The notes below the pieces were generated by a model. It did not search any database. It worked only from the letters and a program-made list of their open reading frames with translations, and was not told where the DNA came from. Both the position numbers and the translations under genes were made by a program. From Sodiomyces alkalinus F11 (taxonomy: Eukaryota; Ascomycota; Sordariomycetes; Glomerellales; Plectosphaerellaceae), in the NCBI RefSeq assembly GCF_003711515.1, contig NW_021167095.1, positions 214,001 to 278,000 of the forward strand: a stretch of 64,000 nt of DNA, written 5' to 3'. Shown piece after piece: positions 21,330 through 34,000 of this stretch; position 1 is the stretch's first letter, and every line of letters begins with the position of its first letter.

Positions 21330-22740
21330 AACTATCGGGACAGAGACTATAACTACTACCTCCCTCCCGGGAGACTATCGTAGCGGCACCGTAATACCGG
21401 CGCTACGGTATAGCCAGAAGAGTTATAGGATAGCGTCGCCCCGGCCTTAACTATATAGAATCCGTAACGGACTTACTTTTTGTAGCATAAGCCCCCCCCC
21501 NNNNNNNNNNNNNNNNNNNNNNNNNNNNNNNNNNNNNNNNNNNNNNNNNNNNNNNNNNNNNNNNNNNNNNNNNNNNNNNNNNNNNNNNNNNNNNNNNNNN
21601 NNNNNNNNNNNNNNNNNNNNNNNNNNNNNNNNNNNNNNNNNNNNNNNNNNNNNNNNNNNNNNNNNNNNNNNNNNNNNNNNNNNNNNNNNNNNNNNNNNNN
21701 NNNNNNNNNNNNNNNNNNNNNNNNNNNNNNNNNNNNNNNNNNNNNNNNNNNNNNNNNNNNNNNNNNNNNNNNNNNNNNNNNNNNNNNNNNNNNNNNNNNN
21801 NNNNNNNNNNNNNNNNNNNNNNNNNNNNNNNNNNNNNNNNNNNNNNNNNNNNNNNNNNNNNNNNNNNNNNNNNNNNNNNNNNNNNNNNNNNNNNNNNNNN
21901 NNNNNNNNNNNNNNNNNNNNNNNNNNNNNNNNNNNNNNNNNNNNNNNNNNNNNNNNNNNNNNNNNNNNNNAGCGGAGATATCTACCTTACCTTTACCGAA
22001 GGGGTATAGTAGTAGGCCACCTATAAGGAATAATAGATTAAGAAGGCCTTTAGTAAAGGAGCTACCCTAGCTATACGCACCTACCCCGCGCTAGCTAAGG
22101 CTATCCCCTAAGAGGTCCTTAACGCCCTATCCGAAGAAGACCTACTAGTATCCTTACAGGATATAAACCCCGAGGTAAAAATTATCCGAGTATAATAGCG
22201 GGTACCCCGCCGCGGTACCGGTAAGGTAATACTCCTCCTTATCGAATCGGCTTTACCGGAAAGGGCAGCGAGCCTTATCCGGAATAACCTCCTCTTTAAG
22301 GGGGCCACCTATATCTATAAACTATACGACCCCGACCTTAGCCCCTTAAGGTGCTATAAGTACCTATACTTCGGCTACCAAGCGAACGGCTACCTTACGG
22401 CGGAGAGGGTATACTATTACTATACTAAGCCCGAATTAGCGTACCCCTAACGCTTAGGATATTATAAAGCTATAGCGCCGGGGCGCCCCCGCCGTTACGC
22501 CGCCTATACCGGAGACCACGATACCTTTAATAATTTATACCGACTACTAAAGAAGGAGGCCGAGAAAACCCGCGAAGCGTATAAGTATCGAGCTAGGGAC
22601 TATGATATTACCCGCTAGACCGAAGCGGTATACCCGCGGTAGCCGTAGATCTTTCCCCCGATTATTATCGCCTAGGACTAGGACCGACCCCTCTGTAAAG
22701 GTAGGGGTCGGCCCCTAAAAAGGACTAGGGGATAAGAGGG
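21330..22740 (+). pseudogene. LINE D ORF1 (contains assembly gap)
   Basis: Decayed nucleic-acid-binding ORF1. The part after the gap reads through C-Y-K-Y-L-Y-F-G-Y-Q-A-N-G-Y at about 22,350-22,400 and R-V-Y-Y-Y-Y-T-K-P-E just after. These look like two CCHC knuckles with most Cys/His turned to Tyr. A basic C-terminal region follows. The start codon is not determined because the N-terminal half falls in or near the gap. Confidence 0.6.
21501..21970. other. Assembly gap (470 N)
   Basis: Run of N that begins right after a C homopolymer (21,492-21,500). Other LINE copies carry a long G/C homopolymer at the same ORF1 position (for example about 12,590-12,600 and 48,483-48,489), which plausibly caused the break. 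Confidence 0.98.
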
Positions 22741-22859
22741 CTCCCCGATACTAGGCCCGATAAGCGCCTATATAGTCCCTTATAGGGCCGATAACGCATT
22801 ATAGTAGAAACCCTAGAGCTAGACCCCGGTTATACCGGGTATATTATCTTAACCCCCCC

Positions 22860-25800
22860 CCTTTAATTAATAAAAATCTACGTCCTTTCGTGGAATATAG
22901 GGAGGAGTTAGGCGTAGCGGGAGCTACCGCTCCGGTACCGCGCCGAGTACGACGTAATAGTAATTTAGGAACCCGGCCTTAACCGCTTCACGAAAAGCCC
23001 CGTATACCCCTTCTAAGGGGTATACCGGCTAATCTAGGGAGGAGGCCGCGCCCTCCTATATATCTATAAAAAACACCCGCTATATACGTAGATATAGCGG
23101 GCCTACCGCGATATCTATACGGTTATATTCGGGACCGGAGATAATACCCTTATAATCTAGTCGATCTACTTAGAGAACTACTAATCGGCTAGGATCCCCT
23201 AGAATACGCCCCTATAAGATATATTCGACACGGTACCGCTATAGGGCTAATACGTCCTTATAGGGGACTTTAACCTATACTATCCCCTATAAATATAGCC
23301 ACTGCGGTATTACCCCTAAGCCGATACCCTACTTACCCTTATAACCCGGTAGAACCTTAACCTAATAACCCCCCTCCGAATAACTATATAGTACCGCCCG
23401 GGCGGGTGCGCTAGCACTATCGACCTTATATAGGTAATATAAGGGCTCCGCTATAACTTTAGCGGCCCGGATAAGACTATTATCGGGTCTAAGTACTACT
23501 TATAAACGGTCCGAATCCTTATAAAGACGGACACCTCGCCGATTACCGTGATAATACTACCGCGGGACCTAACTAGGCCTCGCTAAGTCTAAAAAGACTT
23601 TAACCCTTTATAGGTCCTTTAGCTTACTACTACGCGGCTATAATAGACCGGCCCCCTTATATTACTAGAAGATATCGACTTAGTACTAGATAACCTAATA
23701 GCAGACCTTACGATTATAGCCGATAAGGCCACGCCGCGCCGCTATAGGGGCACCCCTAAACGCCTATCCACCCCTTAGTAGAACGCGGAGTTAACCGCCC
23801 TTACCTAGGAAGTAAGGCGCCTCTACCGTAGATATATATCCAGGAAATCCCGGAACCGATAGGACGAGTTCTAGGAAATGGAGAGGCGCCGGGATAAGGC
23901 CGTAGCGGTAGCGAAGCGGATATACTAACGGCACCTACTCTACTCGACTAGGAAGGACGATAGCCTTCTCTAACGGCTATAAAAATAGGTATAAACTAAA
24001 GGGGGCGTATTACCGGACCCCTTATTAATGCTACTACTACGCTAAGACGATAGCGCTTACCCGGTAACTATACACGCAGAGAAGGCCGAGGTCCTAAACT
24101 GGAAATTCTTCCCCCCTCCCCCTCCTTACCGTCCTTAGGCCCTTAGGCGCGGAATCCCCCCCGGGGTAGGATATCCGCTAAGACGTTACCATAGTGGATA
24201 TATAGGGGCGCCTTAAGAAGATAAAACCCTAGGCGGTACTAGGCCCTAATAGACTCCTAGCAGGGCTTTTAATAGTGTATAAACCCCCCCTATACTAAAG
24301 ACTTAGCGCTATCTTTATAGCGTGTCTTAAAGCGAGCTGTTACCCGAAGAGGTGCCGCTATACTACTATAGTAGTCCTAAAGAAGGAAGGCCGACCGCCG
24401 GCCGACTACGGGATAATAAAGGGTTAACGACCGATATTACTCCTTAGCACGATAAGTAAAGTCCTTAAGCGGATACTTACTAACCGGATTATAACTGTAG
24501 CGGAGGAGTATCGGCTCCTCCTTGAGGGATAGATAAGTAACCGGATAGGGCAAAGTATAGAGACGGTAGTATAGAGAACTATAAAGGCTATAAGGGCGAG
24601 CTAGGCCTATAGCGGCACCGCTTTAATACTCTAACTAGATATTAAAGACGCCTTTAATACTATCCCCTATTCCCGCCTTATCGAGGTACTTAAAAGGAAA
24701 GACTACTCCTAATAGCTTAATACCCTAAATAGTAGCTTCCTCCAGGACTATATAGCCTAGCTACTACTTAATAGCGAAACGGCCCCCCCGCGGCACCTTC
24801 GCGGGGGTATACCGTAAGGCTCCCCGATCTCCCCTATCCTCTTTATCCTCTATATCTCCACTCTATACGAAGAGCTAAAAAGGGTCCCTAAAACGATAGT
24901 AATAGGTTTTACTAATAATATAAATATTATTGCCTTTAGTAGGGCGGAGGTATAGACGCGGTAACGCCTCGCCGCCGTGTAGAGGATATACCTAGAATAG
25001 GAGATAGCGAGCGGACTATAATTCGAACTAGGTAAGTATATCTATATCCCCTTTATAAAGTCACGGTAACCCTTACCTATACAGCTCCCCCTTAATACTA
25101 CTTTAGTCCTAGTAGCGGAGGCGATAAAGTTCCTAGGCGTCTAGCTTAATAGGAGGCTCGACTTCTGATAAAAGACTAAAGAGGTAAAGAGCCGCCTAAC
25201 TACCTAGATATAGGCCCTTTTAAGGCTTAGCACGGTAGTATAGGGGTATAGCTTCGTAGACGTAAAAAGACTATACCTCGTAGTAATACGACTAATAATC
25301 GCCTATTATACCTCGACTATATATAAGATAAGGGCCGGCCCCCGGGATAGCCCCGTAGCGGCAATCGTAACGGTATAGAACCGGTGCCTTTAACTAGTAG
25401 CCGGAGCCTATAAAGCTACGCCGGTTAGGGTCCTCGAAAAAAAGACCTTTATCCCCCCCCTTAACCTATACCTCTTAAGCCTAAGTGCCCGGAAGGTCCG
25501 CCGGATGTAGGAGGAGGGAACGGAGGATAAGATATTAGCCGGGGTATACGCCGTAGTAAGAGCCTTAGCGGCACTAAATTGGTATTATAGGACCTACACG
25601 GCCCTCGCGTAGATAGCCTAACTTAACGTCCTAATAACCTAGGCCGGAAACACGGCCCCGAGGAAAGCCCTTATAAGAGAATAGGGTTAAACCTAGGCAG
25701 AGGCACGGAGGCTCTATACCTACGCCGTAGCGGTATTAAGCCGCCCCCCGATATACCGCTCCCTCCGGAAATATAGAGGACTCCTTAAGCTATAGAGTAC

Positions 25801-26165
25801 CGCACTTGCCTAAATTAGATTAGAAAAGCTAGGCCTAGAAGCCTTCTTAGTAAAAGTAAGGGTGCCGGGATTCTTAACCACGCGGTGCCCCTATAGTAAC
25901 CGGGGGGCAGAAATAGCGGAGTATATAGTGCTTTAATACTAGGACGTAACCGAGGAAGAGTATAGGGAGCTTTTCGGTGCTATAAGGAGACTACTTATAA
26001 CTAAAAGGGATTTATGTAACGTATTAGACTATAACACGGAAACCGGGGCAGTTATAAGGTGGTTCCTATAACGGAAGAGGCTTAAGGACTTCCGCCTCGC
26101 CCTTGAAGTTATAGAGGCCTATAAAGATACCCGCGATACCGAAGGGGGACCGTATCGGGGATAAG
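22860..26165 (+). pseudogene. LINE D ORF2 (endonuclease, RT, C-terminal zinc domain)
   Basis: Decayed ORF2. Endonuclease start W-N-I-G-R at about 22,890, then I-V-I-x-E-P-G-L-N-R-F-T-K-S with the catalytic-type Glu. RT has LDIKDAFNTIP (about 24,640), GIPQGSPISPILFILYI (about 24,800-24,860) and the box F-T-N-N (about 24,905), originally F-x-D-D. The C-terminal zinc motif C-P-Y-S-N-R-G-A-E-I-A-E-Y follows at about 25,885-25,925, with L-K-D-F-R-L-A near 26,090. This is the Tad1-type arrangement. TAG/TAA stops occur every few dozen codons. Confidence 0.85.
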
Positions 26166-27841
26166 GTGGTATAACGACTAATTAAGTATTAGGATAAGGG
26201 CCTTATAAGCTAGGGCCCTAGCAGTATTAACGTGATACTATTATAACGCCGATTAGCTCTTATCGTTATTACCTCCCTTAAAGGTATTAATACTACTCTT
26301 AGTATACTTAAGACCCTATTAGGCTAGTTAGCTAATACCGCTAGGGAGTTATAGCGGGACTAAGGGGGAGCCACTTATAAGGTATTCTAGGATAAGGTCT
26401 ATCTTACCCTTTAAACGCCTTATCTAACAAGATAACTCCTATACCTTTACCGACGCGGTGCCGTCGCGACCACGACCGGAAGGTAACGCCCGGTTTAGGG
26501 CCCGGCTAAAAGACCGGGACGCCGTCCTTAGGCGCTCCTTAGCCTATAATTTATTAGCGTGGAACCGCCACGGCACTAAAGGGGAATACTTATAATAGCG
26601 ATACCCGCGCTATTAGCGGCCTTTACCGCTATATACGTCTAGTAGATATCTATAAGATACTACTACTACTTTTTAATAGCGGGGGGGACTTATCGGACTA
26701 TTAGCTATATCCACCCCGACGCCTATACGATACTACCGCGGTACCTAGGCGACTTATATCCTTACACGGACGGCGACTATTAGTATACTATTAATAGGCC
26801 GCGTCTATTCCCGTGGTATTAGCGTAGGCTTTTATATCGTCGGGGTAAGTGCCTAGACGCTTACTATAACGAATATAACTACCCTACGTTAGCGCTACGA
26901 CACTACTCCGACGCCAACGAGGGCTATATACGGCATAACACGAACTATACCGCGTTTATAGCGGCGATTATTACTATTAGTATTATTATTATTAGGAGAC
27001 GATATCTACGACTATTAGCATACTACTACTAAGGTACCGCTACGCCACGAAGGGAACTTATATTATATTATTACATCGGATTACTTATTTATATATATAA
27101 ATCGCTACTATACTACCTAGTTAACCCCACGCTACTACGCCACCTCGATGCTATCTATAAGGCACCTATAGTTAAAATATAATAGGAATATGACGAGAAA
27201 ACTAAAGGGGTATACTAGTTAGTATAGGCCGTAATAATATACCTACGAGACTACTAGCGGGAATAGATCGGGGAGAACCTATAACGAACTCGTTAGTATT
27301 ATAAGAGAAAGAGGGAGGATTAAGGCATGAAGGCCTCGGGGGATATTAACTATCTAATTCCTATAATAGGGTAGGGCCCTATTTCCCCTATCTACTACTG
27401 GATATAGCAGGAACCCACCTAAGGGAGGCAGAAGGCGCCTATCTCCCCTACTCTCTTTATTAACCGAGTAGAAGGAATAAAAGGCATAATCCCCGGGGAC
27501 GTAAGGAGGCTAAGGCTAAAAGGCCGTGGCCGCCGTACCGCGGAGGCGTAGCGGCACCCCCTCGGCCCCCTACTCCGGTACTAACAATTAGCTTAGGCTA
27601 ACCTACCTAACCACTAGCCTACCATACTTCCCGTTAGCTATTAGCCTAAAGGTGTGATCCAGATATATAGCAGAGACGAACCGGGGCTATATCGGCCCCG
27701 CAGCGGCACTATTCCACCTAAGGAAGTATATAGGGGTTTTCCCCGGGTTTTACCCTGGTTTTCCCCCCTATAGCCACCCGAGAAGGACCGTATAGCCTAG
27801 AAAGACTCCTATAGATTAGTTAGGATAGCGGAGTAAGACCG
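26166..27841 (+). other. LINE D long 3' region
   Basis: About 1.7 kb between ORF2 and the tail. The first about 1.2-1.3 kb is shared with LINEs A and H but absent from LINE C. It includes an Arg/Pro-rich frame (A-V-P-S-R-P-R-P-E-G-N-A-R-F-R near 26,455-26,500) conserved in A and H, but I cannot show that it is coding. The last about 480 bp is the 3' UTR proper, shared with C. Confidence 0.55.
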
Positions 27842-27856
27842 ATAATAATAATAACA

Positions 27857-28024
27857 ATTCTTTATTCTTAATCCTTTATCTTAATCACTTTTTCGATCTG
27901 AAGAAGATATGATACGCGTGCAGAGATCCTACCTTATAATCCTATTATTACCTTCTTATTTTTCCACTGCTTTTCGTGACTTTCGTCCTTTCCACTTATG
28001 AGATATCGTCAAAGATCTTTAAAA
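27857..28024 (+). repeat. Copia 5' LTR, right part
   Basis: Resumption of the 5' LTR after LINE D, starting with the duplicated 13 bp. It matches 38,938-39,104 of the 3' LTR (ctgcttttcgtgactttcgt and the terminal gatatcgtcaaagatct). Confidence 0.9.
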
Positions 28025-28038
28025 GGTTATAAGCCCGG
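28025..28038 (+). other. Copia primer-binding site
   Basis: Immediately after the LTR, ggttataagcccgg. Allowing one RIP change (tgag to taag) it is complementary to the anticodon stem-loop of initiator tRNA-Met (GGGCTCATAACC). Copia-type elements are known to prime from a tRNA-iMet half molecule. Seen: position and sequence; inferred: the tRNA. Confidence 0.55.
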
Positions 28039-28865
28039 AAAAGCTCGACTAAAGTCTCGAAATAACGCATTCCTTAATTGCCTACGGTCGCAAGCTAAAA
28101 AGAGAATCCCCCGATTCTAAATAATAGTCCCTATTCCTATCTGATATTCCTCCTTATATACTACCGATACTGCCTACCTACCTACCTACCGACCTACCTG
28201 CCTATATACCTATATCTACGATCCTACGGTTCGATCGGTCGGTCGGCTTAGTCGTACACTTATAAATCTATAAAATTTACAGAAAATTCATAAAAGCCTA
28301 CGATTACGTGAATTAAATGGGTGCACTATTCTTTACGTACGGATATAAGAACCACTATACTATAAGGGCTATTCTAGTTATTAATACTAGGATATTTTCG
28401 TTGCTTATAAGTCTTTAGTTCTACCTAAGATTTCCCCTATATATTTTCCGACCGTGGAATCCTATATAAATATCGTGTTTTCTACGCGACCGTAAATCCT
28501 CTCGCTCCGCAAAGACCCACTTTCGGATCCTCGCGAATAAAGGAATTTAACCGGCCCCACTTTAGATCCGCCGGAATAAAGGAATACTATCTTTAGAAAT
28601 AAAGGAATTCTGTTATCCGTATATACGGGTATTATTTTCTGTATCTATAAAGCTATTTTCCCTCTTTCAGAATAAAGAACTATATACCCGTTCCACTTTA
28701 CACCCGTATAAATAAAGGCATCACTGTAGTAACCACGTTTATACTTAGAATAAAGAAAATAATAAAGAAAAGGATTATTCTTTCCTTATTTATAGTATAA
28801 CTTCGTTAGTTCTTATCCAAAATATATAAAATAAATACCGTTTAGGAGCTCTAAAGATACCCGCG
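28039..28865 (+). other. Copia leader, no gene seen
   Basis: Untranslated leader between the PBS and gag. It has short tandem repeats of ctac/ctgc type (about 28,165-28,205) and several 'aataaag' words, but no recognisable coding frame. Confidence 0.5.
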
Positions 28866-29980
28866 CAGGCTAAACTTAAGGGAATTAACATAAAGAAGCT
28901 AAAGGGTAGTCAGGACTACTAAACCTAGATAATAGCTATATGTGCTTATTTCATATATAAGGGAAAGCTTCTAAAAGAGCTTATAAAACCCCTGCCTAAA
29001 GATACCTCTAATAAGGTAAAAGAGGAAGGTTTAAAGACTACTAGAGATTTACACTCCGCTGTATAAGACGGGCCCCTAATACAGGTTTAGGACCTTAATT
29101 TTACTTTAGAAATCTAGGAAAAGCTAAAATCCCTATACGAGAAAAAGGGTTTTTAAGTAGACTACGACGTCCTTATATCAGCTTTTAGGCTAGACATCTT
29201 AGAATTCCCCACGCTCGAGGACTTTCTATATAAAGTCTAAGAAAGGTTAATTATCCTTCGAGGAAGGATATTATTCTACCTAATAAGGTGGTTTTTGCCT
29301 AGACTCTAAACCGCCTTAATAAGCGTTACGACGTAGTCACCTCGCAGATCACGTAGGCTCTTCGGTATAATATCGATAGCTATACATTCGATAGAATCGT
29401 TACTAAACTAATACATACGTCGAGGAAAATCGACTCTTCCACCTCGAAGGCTATGCTTATAAAAGAATAGAAAAATCAGAAAACTCAGAAGAAATAGTCG
29501 AACGGAGGCTAGTAGCAGAGAAACCTCTGTTATAGTAACTGTAAAAGATCTAGGTATCTACCGACGAACTGTTTCTTTTTATACCCTGAAAAAGCCCCTG
29601 CAGGCTAGGTAGTCAAGGGAAATTCAGGATTAAGGAAAAATACCTAAAATCGGGAAATAAAAATAAAAAGCCTCCGAAGACTAAGACAGCACCGTCGAAG
29701 CTATCGTTATAAGAGACTAAAATACTTAATTTCTTCCGCTAGTGCGAGTAACAGAAGCTCCTAGGGAAAATAAGCAACGACGAAACTATTAATTTAGTTT
29801 CTAATCTACCACCTACGGAGGAGCCTTTTCGGAAGCTAATACCGACAATAAAGCCGAACATCAGTAGCACGAAGAAGAAGAACAATCAGAAGAAGAACAA
29901 TCAGAAGAAGAAAAAGAAAAAGAAGAAGAAGATTAGGAAGAGAAGGAAGAAGACTCGGATAACGAGGTTCGTTTTTAAGA
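28866..29980 (+). pseudogene. Copia gag
   Basis: Decayed Gag. It starts near A-K-L-K-G-I-N-I-K-K-L-K-G and contains a single knuckle at about 29,530-29,575 reading Y-S-N-C-K-R-S-R-Y-L-P-T-N-C. This is exactly CX2CX4HX4C with the first Cys and the His changed to Tyr. The tail is strongly acidic (Glu-rich, about 29,865-29,960). Less densely mutated than the Gypsy copies, but with TAG/TAA and frame breaks. Confidence 0.75.
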
Positions 29981-30916
29981 TATTCCTATTATACCCAAGC
30001 CTTGACGTCTCCCGGACCCCCACGCGGAAGACCTAATAGATATTAAATAGGTATTTATCCCTTAAAATAAACCCTATTTTAATAAAACTCCTTAAAATAC
30101 TAATATAAATATAGGACGGGTAGTGGAAAAGATTAAGAGGATTGTAGATAGTTTACTTAAATTGGATTTGAATTTTTATATTAATAGTCGTACTATAGCA
30201 CACGTTATAGTAAATCAATCGCTCTTTTCTATATATAAAACTACTAAAAGTACTGCTGGTTAGGGCAATATAAATACAATAAAAATAGCAGGTACTGGTG
30301 ACTATTATAGTAAATTCAGGGATTTAGGAAGAATAATACTACTTTAGAACTACTTATATATTCCCGAATTAGGTATAAATATTGTTTGCCTTCCCGTCCT
30401 AGATATGAAGAAAATCTACGGCCTTACAGGAAATAACCAGCTTATTCTATTCCAAAATAACCAAAATAAAACCACCGACGTTTATACTAAAGCTATTTTA
30501 CATAACAGCCTTTACTAGGCTTCGGCACGGGCCCTAATATACAGGGGGGTAATAGGGTCGTCGTTACGGTCCTTAAAGCCTTGTAGTGCTATAAATATAA
30601 TACGAACAAAGAAGACTATTTTAGATAAAAGAAAACGAATAAAGGAACAGTCAGGCATAAAGAACACGGTATCAGAAAATACCCACTTAAAGACCCACTC
30701 TTCAGGGTCACAGGTCGTGGAATAAAGAAAAGAATAACCGGTAAAACAAAGAAAACTGGTAGAATAAAGAACAGAAAAAAGAGACCGAAATAACCGTCGG
30801 AAAACAACAAATAACAAAGATAGCATAACGCTATAGCACTATACGATAGGTTATATTAACCCCACTGCTTTAAAATATATAAATAAGGATACTATAAATA
30901 TATCTAAAGAAGATAT
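29981..30916 (+). pseudogene. Copia protease and pre-integrase segment
   Basis: Pol start. About 30,280-30,400 reads I-K-I-A-G-T-G-D-Y ... Y-L-Y-I-P-E-L-G-I-N-I-V, the Copia protease-domain signature (I-x-G-x-G ... L-Y-V-P-x-L-x-x-N-L). About 30,825-30,915 reads L-x-H-Y-T-I-G-Y-I-N-P-T-A-L-K-Y-I-N-K-D, the GAG-pre-integrase HHCC start. The frame runs into K-E-D-I at LINE M and resumes on the other side as K-E-D-I-Q-E-I-Q after the 11-bp target duplication. Confidence 0.8.
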
Positions 30917-31076
30917 TATCCTTCATATAACTCATATGGGGGGACCTACGTTTTACGCGTAAACGCCCGAAACTACTCGAAACCTATATTAGTCGATAGC
31001 TCTTTTTAAGCTCTATACGCCTATCTATAGCCCTGTACCGCGTAGGTGCTAATTTAGGCGTATTATAAGTGCGAAA

Positions 31077-34000
31077 ATGCCTGGAAACGGGCCTGCTCCC
31101 CCGCGTGGGGGGGAAAAGTCTAACATGGCCCGTGCGCCCACGCTGACAAAGCAGCAAGCCTAGCCGCGCAGAGCCGTACCCCCGACCTCTACCCAGCCCC
31201 AACGCCATAAACAACAACCCACCCGCCACAACACTAGCCATAATAACGCCCCTAACGCCCCTAATGCCCCTAACGCCCCTAACGCCCCCCCCCCTAAGGC
31301 CCCTATAACTATAGAACGCCTAGGGGAGGTGGATATAGGTAATACCTCTAATATAGAGGATTTAACCCTCGCTACGCCCCTGAATGCGAAAAGGCACCTT
31401 AGCCCCTCTACGCCTACTCCTAGACGCTTTTCTAGGACCCGAATCGAATCTCCCTCGGACTCGGAAGCCGAAGGCGCTTTCGAAACGCCCTCTAGGGCCC
31501 CCCCTGCTAAGAAACCGAGCCTCTTAGGCTCTAAATAGGCTAAAAGGGCCCCCGGAATAGCTAAAGCCCCTAAAGAAACCTCGGCTGAGCCCCAGAAGTC
31601 GACTAGATCGGCTAGTAAGGCACAGGCTAAGGAACTACTCTAATAGGCCCTTTAGCTGCTTTAACAGGCCTATACCCTTGACCCTGCCCCCTAGATTAAG
31701 GCCTTATCCATAGGGCTTAAATCTACTATCGACGAAGTTCCAGAAGCCCCCCAGCCTCCTATACTCGAATAGAAGGTCGACGAACTAGCCTAGGCAGTCC
31801 GTAGGCTTACAGAATAGCCTAAACCCCTTTATAGCGAGGCTGTAAAGGGCAAAAAAGGCCCTATAGCACCCTAGGCCCCTATTTCAGGGGCTTTAGCACC
31901 CTTAGCCCCCACCCCGATATCTATACCCCTAGCACCCCTCCTAATAGACCCTAAAAAGGTTCCTAAGGTTATTTTATAGCCTACGGCAGAGGCAGTAATT
32001 CCTAGGGAAAACTTCGACCCCCTCGCGCTTCGGAATAAGCTTAATAAGGCCCTAAAATTCCCTATAGTTACGGCTATTAGCCGGTCAACTAACGGGAACC
32101 TTATTTTAACCCCGGGGCCGAAATACAGCGTTTAATAGCTCCTAGACTCGCAGAATCAGTGGTTTAAAGAGCTAAACCTCCCCCTTTAACCCCCCTAGCC
32201 TATAGGCGACTGGTTTAAGCTTATTATTAAACAGGTGCCTTCTAGAGCCTTTAGGGCTAGGGGTAGCAATACCCCTTTACCCGACCCTTCCGAGCCGCCG
32301 TAAAAGGCCCTAAACCGAAGCCTATAACAGGGCCTAGGCCTATAAGACCTAGCCACCGAAATCGGCACCTTTAGCCCTATTAGGGTAGTAGGGAAGCCTC
32401 GGTGACTAGGGGCTCTAAACGCGTTTTACGGTATAGTAGTTATTTCTATGCCCTCCACTAAAGAATAGAAGTACTGCCTGTAATATGGGCTCTATATAGC
32501 CGGCCAGCGGCTAAAGGTCTATAAATATAGGCCTATAATCCCTAGAACCCAGTGTTCTAACTGCTAGAAATTTGGGTATACCCGGGAGACCTATAAAAGC
32601 CTAGCTTCTTGCTCTATCTATACCGTTAAAGGCTACAGGGAAGAATACCACTACTATAACGAGTAGAAAGAATACGGAGACTACGAGCATAAGACCTATA
32701 TGTGCTATAACTACGAGGGAGATTACCCCCCCTTTAGCAGGGACTACGAGGACTTTCGAGCTATAAAACCCTAAAATTCTATCAATAAAGGGCCTTTTAG
32801 TTCGAAAGATATCCGGTTTATTTAACATAACGTCGATAAATGGGCCCCGGCGTAAGAGGCTATCCTAGAATAAGCTTTAAAGGCTTCGGCTAATATAGTA
32901 CTTATTCAGAAACCAGCCTACGTCTCGATACTAAAGGGGTGGTTTATCCGAAACCACCCTGCTTTTTACACCGTTACGCCTATATCTTAAAAATCCTAGT
33001 TCTTCCCTATTAAGCCTAGAGTCCTTTTTTATATAAGGCAGGGCTTTAGGATCGATTTTTTATACCGCGACGACCTTCTAGACGATATAGACGTATAGAT
33101 TATAGAAGTTTACTTTCTATAAACCTTCTATATTCTACACGTCTATAATCAGATAGAATAAGACCCCGAAATAATAGGCCGAGGGCGGCTGCCTAGCCCT
33201 ACCCCTTCTACCTCTTCCACTTCTTCTTCTTTTCCCTCCTTTTTAGGCCCTAGAAGCCGGCCCTGGACCGAGGATCGTGTGCTTTAGGGCTTATAGGTCC
33301 CTAAGCCTACCCTTATTATAGGGGACTTTAACAGAAACCACTGGCAGTGGAACAGAGCCGCTACTAACTAGGCTTCTATTAGGGCCTAGGCCCTAGTAGA
33401 CTGGTTAGATAGCCTTAGAGCTACCTATTTAGTGGATTCTGAAGAAGTTAACCTAAACGGGGGGACCTTTTTTAGGTCTAATCTTCGTTAAGAGTCGGTT
33501 ATAGACCTAGCCTTGTACACGCCCGGCTTCGAACGTCTCCGCTTTAATAAGTGGGAATATATCGACAATACTACCTCCTTATACCGTGCTATCCTCCTTT
33601 CGGCTACTATTCTAGGCTCTAAAGGTCCTATAAATAGGTCCCTCCCGCCGGCTTATAACTATAAGCTAGCAGATTAGGACTTATTTACGAGGACCCTAAA
33701 GAGCCTAGAACCTAGTCTTGACCGGAACCTCTAATAGGCTATTAATGCGTCTGACTAGGACTCTTTAGGTCGATACCTCTCGGATACTAATACCCTAGCG
33801 CTTCAGGCTTTAGTGCCTAAGTTAAAGGTAGTAGAGCGTTCGAAGCCGTGGTGGACTAAAGAGCTAAAAGCCCTGCGAAGATCCGCTAGCAGGGCTTTTA
33901 GGGTATTTAGAAAGACCGCTAAAAAAGGGGCCTCGGCTACCCGGCTAGCGTCTTTAGAAACCGCCTAGAAAGAAGCTCGAAACGCCTATTACAGGGCAGT

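Larger units (their letters stand above)
21263..27856 (+). mobile_element. LINE D (Tad1-like), full length, inserted in Copia 5' LTR
   Basis: Plus-strand LINE flanked by the 13-bp duplication attctttattctt (21,250-21,262 and 27,857-27,869). The 5' end includes the family terminus cgacacgcctattaac (21,283). The 3' end is gcggagtaagaccg followed by an (ATA)n tail (27,842-27,854). Order: 5' UTR, ORF1 with zinc knuckles, ORF2 (endonuclease, RT, C-terminal zinc domain), a long 3' region, tail. An assembly gap of 470 N sits in ORF1. Heavily RIP-mutated. Confidence 0.92.

Noticed and set aside
30515..30826. Minus-strand Phe/Leu-rich ORFs suggesting a membrane protein (30,515-30,826 and 30,616-30,810)
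   Set aside because: They are antisense to the Copia protease/pre-integrase frame; the hydrophobicity comes from A-rich sense sequence.
31329..31538. A separate small protein at 31,329
   Set aside because: It begins at a GTG and is in frame with the larger LINE M frame from ATG 31,077.
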